Origin: Megalonaias nervosa
Lineage: Eukaryota > Mollusca > Bivalvia > Unionida > Unionidae
Reading direction: 5' to 3'
Assembly (NCBI GenBank): GCA_016617855.1
Contig: JAECUM010001811.1
Location: 62,001 to 126,000 of the forward strand
DNA length: 64,000 nucleotides
Shown here: positions 11,679 to 23,970 of the stretch, piece after piece
Layout of the letters: every line of letters starts with the position of its first letter
Position numbering within the stretch: position 1 is the stretch's first letter
The notes under the pieces: model-generated
Seen by the model: the letters and a program-made list of their open reading frames with translations, nothing else
Database searches by the model: none
What the model was told of the DNA's origin: nothing
Translations under genes and position numbers: made by a program

Positions 11679-11766
11679 CATGGAAGTAACCTGAGATGGA
11701 AGTCACTGCAAGCAGCTAAAATGCATGGAAGTAACCTGAGATGGAAATTGCTGCAAGCAGCTAAAA
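11679..11766 (+). repeat. ~42-bp tandem duplication
   Basis: Two adjacent copies of GCATGGAAGTAACCTGAGAT followed by GGAA.T..CTGCAAGCAGCTAA. It lies between the two duplicated exons. It is probably a local replication slip. Confidence 0.8.
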
Positions 11767-11821
11767 TAGTAATAGCATTCATCTGCTTGCCAAAAGAAAA
11801 AAATACATTTATCTGAACTAC

Positions 11822-11895
11822 CTTTCAAAAAAGTGCACAAAGTCCTTCACACTTTTACCAGTATTGGGATTATCAGGACCTACAGAAAGTTTTTC
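11822..11895 (-). CDS. Host gene exon, duplicate copy 1 (candidate mutually exclusive exon)
   Basis: A 74-nt minus-strand exon with acceptor TTTTCTCCTTGCAG and donor AAAG|GTAGTT. It encodes a peptide beginning EKLSVGPDNPNTGKSVKDF and ending FFE. It parallels the exon at 11395-11468 residue by residue: EKL..GPD.P..GKSVK...FFE is conserved while the middle differs. The intron flanks are also similar, which shows a ~430-bp tandem duplication. The phase fits the upstream exon at 23930-23970. Assignment to the PTP-PEST-like gene rests on phase and strand only. Confidence 0.65.
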
Positions 11896-11899
11896 CTGC

Positions 11900-13620
11900 A
11901 AGGAGAAAATTACTTCCATATAAATGTAAACTGCAACTGACCTTACGTGCGATAATAGATCGCTCCGCTTACCAAATCATGTGACATGACACCCTGCTAA
12001 CCTCCAACAAACATGCAGTATTTGGCAAAGAAATATGTTTCAGCTTAAGTGATATGTTTTTTGAAAATGATTTGTATTATTCTTAAAAATGTAAAATTTC
12101 AAAGTTGCATAAATTATACTGCAGTAGACAATATTTATATTTGTAATTTAAGTTCGTATAATAATAATCTTAGGTTTTTTTTCAGTAAATAATAAAATTA
12201 GATTTTAAAGCTGCTCGAGAACTTTTTCATGTACAAGAAATTCGCTCCAAAAGATGCTGATGTATTTAGTATATAATCTTATCCTTATTAATTTTATCTG
12301 GCTTATGTTCATGCTGCCTTGGAAGTAAATGAATTAAAATTAATAACAAAATCGTAAATATTTACTGTTTAGAAGTATACTGTTGTACACAATAATTTTA
12401 AAGTTCTACTATGTTCATCAGATGAAATTATGACCAATGATGTCTGTTGATGTAAGCATGTAAATGCATGCTTATTATATTGGTAGATAATTATCCGAAA
12501 CCATTGTTTTTGAATTTCTGTATTATTACATTTTTGTATCCCCACCCCTCCTTCAATCCAATGAGAAAGTAAAGAGTCACTCAACTGTCTGAAAAATAGA
12601 ATGATAAATCATTGTTTTTAGGACAAGCCAACATTAAAGTGTAAATTTTCAAACTTTAAAATAAATGTAGTTTGGGGTTCAGTGCTTCCTATACAAGAAA
12701 AAATAATATACATCAAAGCCCGAAAGTTAGAGGGTTCTCCACCCATGTTCTAGACAAGTTTATTTTTACACATATTTTTAAATTTTTTAATTTTTTTTTT
12801 TTTCCTTGAAGCCATCGACAGGATATGCTTTTCTATATAATTTTATGCAAATAAACATGTTGTAATTGCCATCAATTGTTTCCATACTCAGCTCATCATA
12901 CATGGGACCACAAAAAAAGGTCTTTATCCATCAAAGTTTTGTCTATCTTTCGGCAAAGGAACAAATCTAATTCCTCCATTAAGACAATTTGGATGTGGAC
13001 AGTCGGAATTACAAGGCTCCCACTGCCTTCATTTCACCCTTATTGATTGAGAAATCAACAAATTATTGCAAAAATTGTAATTACTTATCATAATCAATTC
13101 ATTATTGCCACAAGCAGCTTGTCGGAGGAAAATGGTGGACGTAAGCAATGCCTGGAGGTGTGTCTAATTTATGCTCATTGATTGGTCAATTGATCAGCAT
13201 GATTGACACGTGGTGATAGGTCAATCCTTACATGATAAGCCCAATCTGAATGATACAACAACTCCCAAATTTTACGCCATTTTGACAAAGTTTATACAAG
13301 AAAACTTGTATTTATGCTACATCTGATTTTCAAGAAATTTACAAGGGTGCCAAGCTTATCCTGGAAGCAAAATAATATATGTAACACATCAAAGCTTGTC
13401 AGCATGGAGGTAAAAAAATTCTGTAAAATGGTGACAAAGTTACAATTCAATAAACCTAGATATCAGAATTATGAATTTCAAGCTTCATCCTGAAAACAAA
13501 TTTGTTACCAGGCAGTCATTATTAACTCTTTAGATGAAAATAAAACTGGGACAACAGGCCCCACATACAAGCATACAGACAGACCCCCACCTCCCCCAGT
13601 TATTACAAATGTAACAATAA
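11900..13620. other. Non-coding, no feature recognised
   Basis: AT-rich intron or flank. Several poly-T stretches (12790-12802) and scattered short ORFs are present. None resembles a gene, and no exon with paired splice sites stands out. Confidence 0.45.
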
Positions 13621-13724
13621 AAGGATTAAGTTATTCACAGCCAATTACACTGGCAGATTTTGGCTGGTTTTTTAACAGCACTTTGAGCAAATATTGCCTA
13701 CACCATGCCAAGGAAAAAAATGTG

Positions 13725-13860
13725 TGCTAACTGTCTTTCTCAAGGACAAACCAAGGCAGCTGACATGGGCTTGCCTGAGTTGGTATCAAACCCATGAACC
13801 TTGGCTTGCAAGTCCAATGTTCTACCAACTGATCTAGCACAGTTCCCTCCAGTGACCATG
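13725..13860 (-). repeat. tRNA-Ala-like SINE head
   Basis: The minus strand has an A-box-like TAGATCAGTTGGTAGAACA, an anticodon-arm-like TTGGACTTGCAAGCCAA (loop consistent with TGC, Ala) and a B-box-like GGGTTTGATACC. The acceptor stem cannot be closed, so it is not a working tRNA. It differs from SINE-1 and SINE-2 and may be a third SINE family. Confidence 0.55.
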
Positions 13861-14667
13861 ACATTTGACTTCATCAATAGGGAGCTGCCCTTCCTCAAGA
13901 GTAATGTAACTATGATGTTGATAAAATCTGGTACAGGAAACATGAGGAAAGTGGACTGGTCATGTGGAACACAAAATAATAAATTTAGCTCCTGTGACCA
14001 TGTCCTTTATCCTCTGGGACCAAGAATGAATAAGAAGATGCCTCAGTCCAAATGCAGACAACCAATTAATTTTAATGGAAACTGGTTCCAGGAAATTTTA
14101 ATTATCATGTGGAAATTAAAAATAACCTGATGTTGACCTGGAACTTTCACCTCTATAGACCCTTAGCATCAAAAGCAAGCTGTTCATGCCCAAGTGTTGA
14201 AATATAGTTTGAAAATTAGACCAGTGAGCTTTTACTTATCATGTAAATGGGAAAAATCACCTTTTGAGCTCAAGTAACCTTGACCTTAGACCTAATAGCC
14301 CCATAATCTATAAGTTACTTCCTCTACCCAAGGAAAAAGGACATATGAGGATTGAGAATGAAAAAAAGACGACAGCAAGCTAAAGGGTTTTTTTTATGAC
14401 AGCAGAGGCAACAGTGTGAAATATTTGAATACTACAAATCATTAACAATTTATAAGAAGTTCTTGGAACAAGCAAAAGAATATTAAGGCGAGCAGGGTAC
14501 ATTTGAAACAGTTAAGTTCAAATCCTTTTCAACTGATTTTTTAAAAAATTTATTATACCGGTTATTATTTGTGTGTGTGTGTGTGTGTGTATGTGTATAT
14601 ATATATATAACTATATATAACTATATGTAACTACAGAGAAAGAATTATTTTTAAAAAAATTATGTTA
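13861..14667. other. Non-coding; (GT)n/(TA)n microsatellite
   Basis: Contains a (GT)n run at about 14571-14590 that passes into (TA)n. Otherwise there are only weak matches to the CTTGACCTT-type repeat near 14275. No gene is seen. Confidence 0.5.
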
Positions 14668-14944
14668 CTCTGAACATACTTACCTGATCACATTAGCATT
14701 TTGAAATAAATTACATTACCTCTTGGATCCAGCCCTCCTGTAATGACAAACATTTCATCATTCCATCTATACTACATACAAACAACGGGAAGAAACTCTT
14801 CCAAATTATCTCACCTTTCCACAACTTGATGGCTGCCCATATAGCAGCAGTTTAAGCTTGCCTTAAAAGTCAACAAGGATGCTTGCATTGCGGGGAGGTG
14901 TGAAAGAGCTTAACAGCTATGTGATCAGGTAAGTATGCTCAGAG
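14668..14944. repeat. 26-bp inverted repeat pair of a DIRS-like element
   Basis: CTCTGAACATACTTACCTGA... at 14668-14693 and its reverse complement at 14919-14944 (ending in GGTAAGTATGCTCAGAG) match with one difference. They enclose about 225 bp. Inverted terminal/internal complementary regions with ACTTACCTGATCAC-type sequence are what DIRS ends look like. The pair adjoins RT fragments on the same side, which supports that reading. Confidence 0.65.
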
Positions 14945-15811
14945 AAACATAGTTTACTAACAAATTTAATTTCTCAATTAAATACATTCCCTGATCTATT
15001 ACATTAGCAGAATAGGTGAGAGAAGGAAAGATTGAACATCCAACCTCTAAAACGGGTATCCTTAGAAGGAAATGTGGCTTAACCTCTCCCGTAATGACAA
15101 GGCAGTGCAACCAATGGTCAAAAAACACGTGACATCAATAAAAAGGTAATGAGAAATCCATGTGAATCAGGTAAAGCACTAAAACCGATGCCTTTTGAGT
15201 AGGTTGTGCTAATGTTAACTTGGTTTGGAGGTCATAGTCTGTTGCCATTGGAATCATGGGATTTAATTCTTGTCCTGCAATACTAAATCTCTGAGACAGA
15301 AAACTAGAGAAGGCTGGCTCTGCATGCCAGCTAATGGCTTCCATAATGTCTTCGATTCAAACATTGCATTCAATCAGAAGTTTTGCAGAGATTTCTTGAA
15401 TCTGAGCTGAAAGTTTCATAAGATCTATTTGGTTTTGTGAGACTTCAAAACACGCAGAGAATATGACCCACTTCAACCAAGCTATTAAGGCTTGCAGGGA
15501 TATATATTCTTTCCTCTGAAGAAAGAGGCATTGTTGGACTCTACAACTTTTGTCTATGCATTTCTGGTAGTACTTATGTGCATGGACCAGGTTTTGGAGT
15601 GCTGCCTCTCTTGACATATCAATCAAAAGAGAGCAGATGACCACTTTCTGGTTGCCCACAAATGATAACTGGCTTCTATCTATGAAAACCTAGCACCAAA
15701 GGTGTATTGTGGACCATGTCGAGTAAAAGAAAGTGACCACACAGTTGATGACATTTGTGAATGCTGACAGGCTGATGTTGAGACCAAATAAGAGTGCACT
15801 CATTTGATATA

Positions 15812-16126
15812 TCATCCCATGGAACCAAGACCAAAGAAACTTGTGTGATGAAGTTTACACAGGGACATGAAAAAAAATATGTCCTGGTAAGGTCTAAACT
15901 GACCAAATGTCATCCTTTTTATGGAATTCCAGATAGAAAGTGTAATCTCCATTTTAAACCTCAGTGCAGCTATGTACTTGCTGAACCAGCTGAGGTCTAT
16001 AACTTTCCTTAGTCTCTCATTAGTTTTGGGCACTAGAAACATCCTGGATTGAAACCCAGGAGAATTTAGACTGAACTCTCTCCACCAGTACTCATTTTGC
16101 TTGGATGCCTGGCTATGTTTTATCAC
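15812..16126 (-). pseudogene. DIRS reverse transcriptase fragment
   Basis: The minus-strand frame carries SPGFQSRMFLVPKTNERLRK followed by VIDLSWFSKYI and a RFKMEIT segment. This is the classic start of a DIRS/Ty3-like RT (S-x-FLVPK-x-x-x-LR-x-VIDL...LN-x-YI...FKME). The catalytic YLDD region is missing and the segment after FKME is degenerate. It is a dead fragment. Confidence 0.8.
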
Positions 16127-16130
16127 ATTT

Positions 16131-17397
16131 GTGAATGAGCAGGATATTTAAAGCAGTTTAATTATATCACTTACACAATAATATTTATAACAGCATTTGA
16201 TTGATCAATTAAATGAATTGAGTGAACACACGACCATGACTGCTAGCTTTTACACAGGTACGATTAGCATGCCTTTTAACTTTGCTTTTAATATTACACC
16301 CCATTTATTTGATTTGATATAAAAGATGCAAGTAATGTGATAATAAAAAGCAGATCTGCTTTCAGTTCAGTGCAACACTACAAATAAATACTTTCAGAAG
16401 TCAGATATCAAAACACAGTCTGCACTTGATTAGGTTCCTTCACTCCAGACATAGCTATTATGGTGGACTGACATATTTCACATTTGAATACCAGAGGGCA
16501 CATTACATTTATAATGATTACACTTAAACCAAACTAAAAGACAGCACTAAAACACACAGCATATTTAACTGGTATTTATTTATTAAAGTGCTGCCTCCAT
16601 AGGTGTTAGTGACATTTTCATTGATCAAAATTTTGTTGAATATTGTTATTTATGGTGTACTATGAATGTTGTTTGGAACGAAAATGTAACCAAATATATC
16701 ACTTCTTATTAAAGTTGAGAATTTCAAATTTCCAGGTATTATTCACCCTTTTCAACGATAAAACGAGCAATATAACAAAATTTCAGTTATAAATTTTGAT
16801 TGTGATTTCTTCACTTTCAACAAATAGGGCCCTACTTTTATGGTATTTACTAGTTTAAACAAATGGACCCAGGTCAAACTACATGTTATTAACAGGTTTG
16901 CAAGTTATTAGGGTGCAACTTATCAAAGCAGTGATGTGCTTTACAGAATTCAAGTACCAGGTAGTGAGATTTCAAAATGACATACTATGGACTTTAGGAC
17001 AGGTAATTTAACTGAGCTGAAATATATGTAAGAAAATGTTATATGATAAGGTTTGCATTTTTCATAATGGACAGAATGAGAAACTGATAAATATAGCTGG
17101 AGCATGCTTCCCTGTGTGAGAAAACTCCTTAAAATCACTCAAAACATGAAAAAAGGGCAAGTGATAAATGATTTGGTGAGGTATCCGTAACAGCAAGCTT
17201 TCTAGTATGAACTGAGTTAATAACTTAAGTATAGACTGGATTTAGCTCCAGTTCCTCTATACATTTTTTCTGACTTCCAGCTACATGGGTTGATGGCTTT
17301 CAGCACTTTTGATGCTCCAGATAAACTTGAGGGGGCTGGTTCTCCAAGTCAGCAGGTGTGGTCTTAATGTATTAGGATTAGGTAATGTATCTGAAGA
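16131..17397. other. Non-coding, no feature recognised
   Basis: AT-rich. There are no repeats I can match elsewhere in the window and no exon-like segment. Likely intron. Confidence 0.45.
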
Positions 17398-17410
17398 AGA
17401 CAAGAAGTAG

Positions 17411-17664
17411 TTGTTGTTGTTGTTGTTGTGGGGTTTAACGCCATTTTTCAGCACACGATAGACAATACATGGTGGCCAGTATTAATGGTGGAGGAAGAAC
17501 CCGGGAAAACCTGGAAAGAACCACCGACCCATGAGAAGCTACTGGCAAGCTTTTTCACATACCCACATTGGCTGAATCTGAGACTCGAACCCATGCAGAC
17601 AGAAGTGAGATGGCAGTGATCCATAATGGAGAGTACTTTACACCACTTGGCCACTCGGGGCCCC
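17411..17664 (-). mobile_element. SINE-2, full-length, with 13-bp target duplication
   Basis: Inverted copy. It starts with (TTG)n and GGGTTTAACGCCATTTTTCA, runs through TGGTGGAGGAAGAACCCGGG and ends with the tRNA-like head near CACTTGGCCACTCGGGG. The direct repeat AGACAAGAAGTAG lies on both sides (17398-17410 and 17666-17678), which proves retrotransposition into unique sequence. Confidence 0.92.
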
Positions 17665-17679
17665 CAGACAAGAAGTAGA

Positions 17680-19507
17680 CTGGTACCTGTACATAGGGCG
17701 ATAAGTCAATGGTGATTGTTGGGAAGCTTGGGAAAGGTGAAACTTCATTTCTATTTCCTGTTTATTATTCTGCCTCCAAGAGTGAGGACTCTGTTGAATC
17801 TGAAATTGGTTGTGATTGAGACTGCTGCTTTTGAGCAGAATCTAATCATCTGTCCCTCTGGATACAATCATCTATCTATTGTGGCAGAGTTTGAAGTGGG
17901 CAAGGAGAGCTGGAGGCACAGCTCTTGCACTCCTCATTCAACACATCCTCAATACAGCGGCCAAACAGCAACAATGAACCAAAGAGCAATATGCATTGAG
18001 CATAAGATTGATGTGGCTTCAGTGACAATAAATGGTGAAAGGCATCTGGTCACATTAAATCAAAACTGCAAGGAGCCATAAGGCTGTTGGCCTCAGAAAA
18101 ATGCACTACTCATTTAATCACTTTCGTGATGCTGACCATAAACTCCTAAACATGCTCACTGACAAATTTTTGGGCCGAGAGAAAAACTGCTAATGAGGTG
18201 AAAGGATGATGACTTAGGCGCCGTATTTTCAACATCAAACTTGGAAGCTTTTTCAGAAACACAAAAAAACTGGCCCTAATAGAAATGCAGGATTGACATG
18301 TTTACCACCAGTGTTCTTGCCAAAACTCAGACTGTCCTCACTGAACATGTCTCAGTGCAGGTGCCTGAGATGAAAGGTTGTGGTAACAGCCTTTGAATTT
18401 CCCAAGAACCAGATTTCATCTGAAAGATGACTGGAAATTTGACTTAATCCTCATTGTCTACAGATACCTTGACCTAATAGGTCTAGCAGCAGTTGGCATT
18501 GAGATGGAGCCTAGATATGGCAAATTTACTCAATTTCAGGTTAAAAGCAAATTCCATCCACTCCACCACTGGATCAGATGGAGGCAACAGATCAAGATTT
18601 TTTCCACATCCACTGTGAGGTTTTATTCTCACCCAGCATAACTTCCATGTTTACATATAAAATACCCAGAGGCATTATCCTTAGGTGTAAAACACAGTAT
18701 TTCTCAACTGGATCAAGCAATAACATCAGGCCAACTAGATGAAATGGATGAATGGTAGGATGGATGGATGGAACACTGACTCAGTGGTCAGCTGGAAAAT
18801 TGGTTGAAAAGATCTGTAAAAAAAAAAAAAAAATTAGATAGTTCACAATACAGTCCATGAAGAGAACTCACCTCTGGTTACTACTAAGTTAAGTATGGAC
18901 AGCTGGACAGCATCCAATATCACTGGATTATCCATATGGGGTCAGAACATGAAATAACTAATGACCTGGTTCGAAGAATGGTCAGAGGGGAAGGTGCAAT
19001 TTAAATATGGTGACAGTGACAGATGATGTGTTCAATGGAGACTTTTAATTTGCCATTCTCTCTCTCACTTCCTTTCAAACTTTTCTGCATTACCACAGAC
19101 ATGTCTTTTCAGACCATGAACTCCAAATGCTAACAGGTAATACTAGAATGCATTTTGTGCAAGCAAGGAATGTGTCATGATTGTCCATGCCGACTATAAA
19201 TTTCTTGCACCTGGTACATTTTGTCACCACTGTATATCTGAAAGAACAATCAACTACATGCAAGATGGGAAACAACAACCTCAATGTGCCAAAAGAATCA
19301 ATAAATGCAGTTGTTGTAACAATGGTTACCAAAACCATAAAGAAACTTTGATTGACAATATAGCTACATCTGTTTTGACTGATAGGTAGAATTAAAAATT
19401 ATCTTGATGGATACTAATGTCATATTATGTTGATTGTATGGCAATGAAAGCTTAAACTGGTAAACACATGGCATGTGGGCAGCTACATGGTTAGGACAAG
19501 TCTATAC

Positions 19508-19510
<3 letters not shown>
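17680..19510. other. Non-coding; degenerate ORFs
   Basis: There is one 121-codon open stretch at 17716-18081 (+) and a few smaller ones, but none has a recognisable domain or good flanking splice sites. A (GGAT)n-like patch lies at about 18755-18772 and a poly-A run at 18819-18833. The region could be old retroelement sequence. Confidence 0.4.

Positions 19511-19591
<81 letters not shown>
19511..19591. repeat. (TA)n microsatellite, ~81 bp
   Basis: Uninterrupted alternating TA. It is able to extrude as a cruciform and is likely to be length-polymorphic. Confidence 0.98.
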
Positions 19592-19593
<2 letters not shown>

Positions 19594-19843
19594 GAAGACA
19601 ATATTTACATCTTTTGGGAGTTCTACATTCAAGAGGTAGTGGAATTTATTTCCTAACATTAATGTTAACTGGGAAATGTTTTCAATGGAGAGAGCTGTGT
19701 GTGTAGTCAGATGGTATTGTTTTTAGACTGGAAAGTGAGAGATGATACACAGAAGTATGTTATGACAGTGTAAGGATGATAAAATACTATAGTTTTGTTA
19801 AAAGTGCACTGTAAATCTTGTAATGTTGATGCACTACAAAATA

Positions 19844-22800
19844 CAGCTCTCCTTCATTACAACATGGTAGCCAGGGTCCATAACCAATGACTGCATTATG
19901 TCATAAACTGTGTTATGTAAAGATCAGGGTATTGCCAAACCATGGTATAATGAGAAAAGTATTGTATGCTGAACTGCAGTAGGGTAAATGGGTCATATTC
20001 CGACCACTTTGGAGCCAACACTGCCCTATTAACATATCTGAATATAAGGCTTATGTCAAAGGGTCGAAGGTCAACTTTGTATAACACCAGCATTAAGATT
20101 AGACCACAAACATTAGTCATGGACAAGAAACAGCCACAGAAAATAAGATTTTATTCAGTCTGATCAATGGGGGTAATTCTGACCATGTCGTGGATAATTC
20201 CGTCCACAACACCTGGCTAATTCCGACCAGAGAAGGATAATTCCAATCAGCATGCGGGTAATTTCGACCAGCATATGGGCAGTTCTTACCAATGGGTATT
20301 CCCGAGTATCCATGTAGAACATATTCCACATATCTTTAATTCCATTATTTAATTAGATTCCGAGTAATGTGTTATTATCACATGAATTCCTGCAATTATA
20401 CAAGATATTTACAAATGTATATTTTCTATGCTTATACACACTCCATAGTAGCAAAGAATGTATATCAGCTACCCCACACCCAAGCTAGACTTATTCAATA
20501 GATTATGTAAGGTAACAGTTTTTTTAAAATTAAAGAAATAAACAGTAAAAAGAATAAAAGATTTTTTTTCAACAGAAAAATAGGCGCCTAGCATCAGTGG
20601 CAGTTTTGGGCGATTTAGTATACAAGGTGTATGCATTTCTGTCTGTCTTGTGGTTTAGTTTTGTCATACCTATATGTTTTAACTCTACTTCTTTTTAATT
20701 TTGTGTGTATTTATGTTGTATTGCTATATGTCTTGTATGGTGTTAAAAGGCAACATAATAATTATTATTGTTGTTATTATTATAGCTTTCGAAAGAGATC
20801 TTAATTTCAGTACATTTGGGTTAATAATTATTCCGGCATGAAATGTTAGCAAATTGGCCACAATTTAAAGGATAACAACGATCAATGTTTTTCTTGCAAA
20901 GACTGGAGACTTCTTAATGGGAGTATTATAGCATTCATCTGTTAAATACTCTCATTTCGCTTTTACCCTGCCCCCTTCCAAGTTTTCCTTATTCGTCAGT
21001 ATGTAGCCAAAATGCCTAATAAATATTTGCATGCAATCAAGAGACAGTTGTTTCAATGATCCAGAAACTAATTAGCTATTTATGGCTCTGATGTGGCATT
21101 ATTTAACATATTTCTAAGTACCTACGTTTAGGAAAGATACTCAAACAAACATACTGGTAGCACTTCAGTATAATAGGCAGCACAAAAAAGCATGTTAAAA
21201 GAAAATTTATTAAAACAAGCTATAAATTTCATTGCAATTGAGCTAATTCTGAATATACTTTCATTCCGCTGCTCCTAGTATTTCTCCTTCCTTTACAATC
21301 TTAGAGTTTGAAGTATTTTTATCTTCAGTCTTTTTTTAGCCTGTCTTTCTTTAGCCTTTCTTTTTCTATTTTCTTTCTCCGCTGCTTTTTTTCCTTGAGA
21401 ACGAGAGCCATTTTCTTCTTATAAATTATGTCATCACTCGTCAAAAGATGATGCGATGTGATGGCATGTTTCGACTTTGGCCTTTGTGTTCCATCTGCAA
21501 TGGCAGTACCAAAAATATTATCTAATTCGGAATTCCAAGATACTCCAACATCAAAATTGGTACTCTCGTCATCACTACTCACTGATGACAATGAAGTATG
21601 TGGTATTTCTATCTCTTTCTCATTCCCACCTTCAAGCAGTGATGTTCCATTTGCCAAATCGATAAGAAGTGTGCTGGCATCAAGCTTGTCATTGGCTGTA
21701 CTAGCCAAAAGCACGTCTGAGCCAATGATGTATGGAGAATGCTGAAGGTTTTCAACTCCCTCGCTGAGTACCTCTACTAAAATAAGTCCTTCGTGCGGTG
21801 TTGTTTCGGTATCATTGGAATCCTGAAATGTCATTAAGGCTGATGGGACTTTTGTGACAGAGACTGTGTTACATGCATTAAATGGAGAAGCTACAGGGTC
21901 TGAAGTTGTTGAATTAGATGGTATGTGAACGAGACTACTGATTGATGATGACGTTAAAAGGGCAGGCTCAGGCTGAGGTCTATCATATGGTACTGATGGC
22001 AAGAAAGCAGACTCTGGTATAGCTGCCCTAATGATTGGGAAAAGACCAGTTCCTTTGAAGCCACTTATTATATTGCTGGATATGAATGCGCTTGCCATGC
22101 CAGACGGAATGAGCTAGGCCATGTGACCTTATTGATAAGTAATCCAGGATTTTCTGTCAGGAACTCCGTGCATACCCTGTTGTAGGCTTTACTGAAAGGC
22201 CCGAAGACACTTCTATCTAAGGGCTGTAAGTAGTGGGTGGTGTGTGGTGGTAATGCTAAAATATGGATATTCTCTTTTTTTTTTTTGCCTCCTCTAGTAA
22301 TCCAGTGACTTCATGCGACCCATGAGAATCGAGGATCAAAAGCTATGGTCGCACAGGGCCACAATTCTTCAAGAAAACTCCCCCATAACCATTCTTCACC
22401 TAAAATATCGCACATCCAAGCTTTCTCCTGGTAGGTCCATACTGTACCAAAGGGGCATCCATGCAGTTAAATGACTGCAAACACTTCTTTATCTTCCCCC
22501 TGGCAATGCACATGGGAGGCATAGCTGTTCCTGCTGTATTGACACAGGCGAGGATTGTAACATTTTCTCTAGAGTTAGACATTCTACCAATCACACTTGT
22601 GGCCCCTTTTCTGGCACACACAGTTGTTGGAGTGTGTTCAAACTGTTTCCCTGTCTCGTAACAATTCCATATTAAATGAGGACTGCCATGAAGATTTAAA
22701 TCTGTAAATATTTCTTTGAAGATCTTCGAAGAATTTGTCAACAACTGTGGGGTTCATATAGAACAAATAGAATGTTAGCTGTTTGGATGGGTAGATGGAT

Positions 22801-23720
22801 GGATGGAATTATAATTATTGGAACATAAACTTGACTGAATTTGAATATTTGGAGAGAAAGTTTAAAAAATATGATCACAGTCTGATACATGATAAAAACA
22901 GCAGCCACATCTTAATACTTTTGTATATCAATAATTCAAATAAATATCGAATGATCAAACATTTAATTCATTGATCAAAGTTTATTGATTGATCTGACTG
23001 TCAGTTTACTGATGTATGCATAAAACTAGATACAACCAAATAAAGAGCCTAAATGATTTTATCATATGCAAGACTGGTCAGAATTACCCCTGGCACAGGA
23101 AAATATCATGGCTAATTCCAACCATTTTATTTCTTTGGAGATATTGGAAAAATATAATTAATTGGATATATACTTAAGTTTAGATTGCAAAGATAAAACT
23201 CTCTTTGTGAAGAAAAATCAATGATATACATTTATAATATGATAATACAAACCTGGCATGCGAATTGTGCAGACCCAAATCTTTCTTGATGAAACCTGAA
23301 ATTTCCCGCTTGCAACACGGGACAGGAATAGCACTTGACATATCTTTGCATTAGCACGATCTTGTGATCTCTGGTACCATTAGGGTAAACACTCCAGGTT
23401 AGAGATGCTTTTCTTTCATGGTATTTGTTAATATGCATCGGATATTTACTTCCTGTATGTTTGATACTATGATCATGAAAGTGGATGGAATTACCCCGGT
23501 GGTCAGAATCATACCTAGATACCCTGTAGCAGGAATGATCAAAAAAGTATTAAATAATGATGTTCTGAAAGAAAATACACCTACAAGGTTAAACTTCACG
23601 TTGTTCACTTTCAACCCCTGGTATCATATATTTGTTTGATTTGGATCATGCAAGCATAGTGGTACTATGTTATATCCAAAGCAGCATTATAATGAAACAT
23701 ATTTTAACAAGGGAGAGCTG
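19844..23720 (-). mobile_element. pogo/Tigger-type DNA transposon, 3.9 kb
   Basis: The left end CAGCTCTCCTTCATTACAAC and the right end, CAGCTCTCCCTTGTTAAAAT in reverse complement, form TIRs with TA directly outside both (19842-19843 and 23721-23722). Inside, on the minus strand, lies a broken DDE transposase. Arrays of a TAATTCCGACCA-like motif sit inside both ends (about 19995-20310 on the left, about 23070-23120 and 23490-23515 on the right), probably transposase-binding or subterminal repeats. The same TIR marks the MITE at 7631-8469. Confidence 0.85.
21326..22744 (-). pseudogene. pogo/Tigger DDE transposase (inactivated)
   Basis: The catalytic core can be read across frames on the minus strand. 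The first-Asp motif region reads LIWNCYETGKQFEHTP, where the family normally has D-E-T, so the first catalytic Asp is replaced by Tyr. VCARKGATSVIGR and SNSRENVTILACVNTAGTAM follow. The second Asp sits in LLILDSHGSHEV just after an in-frame stop near 22343. The third lies in THYLQPLDRSVFG near 22220. A frame change near 22098 leads into a C-terminal tail starting SAFISSNIISGFKGTGLFP and ending in a Lys-rich stretch. The N-terminal CENPB-type DNA-binding part is not evident. The stop, the frame changes and the D-to-Y change show it is dead. Confidence 0.85.
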
Positions 23721-23929
23721 TATGTGGATGATAAAGATGAATGAATTATGAATGATGCTAACACTGCCACATTTATTTTTGCCTATTTGCCATGGATATA
23801 CAAGACAAAAGCCCCACTTCTCACTAAGCAGCTTTGTTCTATAAAATGTCTCTGAACACATGAAAGGATGGAAAGTAACCAAGCCCTAATGAAAGAATTG
23901 TACTCCTCACATTGACTTCAAACTCTTAC

Positions 23930-23970
23930 CATTCCTTTTGACTTTTCTTTATTATCTGTTAGGGAGTTAC
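23930..23970 (-). CDS. Host gene exon (PTP-PEST-like tail)
   Basis: A 41-nt minus-strand exon with acceptor CTTTTGCAG and donor AATG|GTAAGA. It enters in the phase left by the exon at 29149-29212 (the split codon becomes Ser) and encodes NSLTDNKEKSKGM. It leaves in phase 0, which matches the duplicated exons at 11.4-11.9 kb. It lies just outside the right TIR of the Tigger element. The peptide alone has no recognisable function. The case rests on splice sites and phase. Confidence 0.55.

Larger units (their letters stand above)
14668..16130 (-). mobile_element. DIRS-type retroelement relic D
   Basis: An inverted-repeat end at 14668-14944 is followed to the right by minus-strand frames. One (15357-15659) is a helical segment with SREAALQNLVHAHKYYQKCI, possibly a Gag/ORF1-like helix region. 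The other (15812-16126) contains an RT fragment. The order is scrambled relative to an intact DIRS, so this is a deleted or rearranged copy. Confidence 0.6.

Noticed and set aside
17716..18081. 121-codon plus-strand ORF as a host gene.
   Set aside because: No recognisable motif, no splice support and an isolated position among repeats. It may be chance or antisense to an old retroelement.
19473..19706. Open frame of 77 codons dominated by alternating Tyr-Ile.
   Set aside because: It is simply the (TA)n microsatellite translated.
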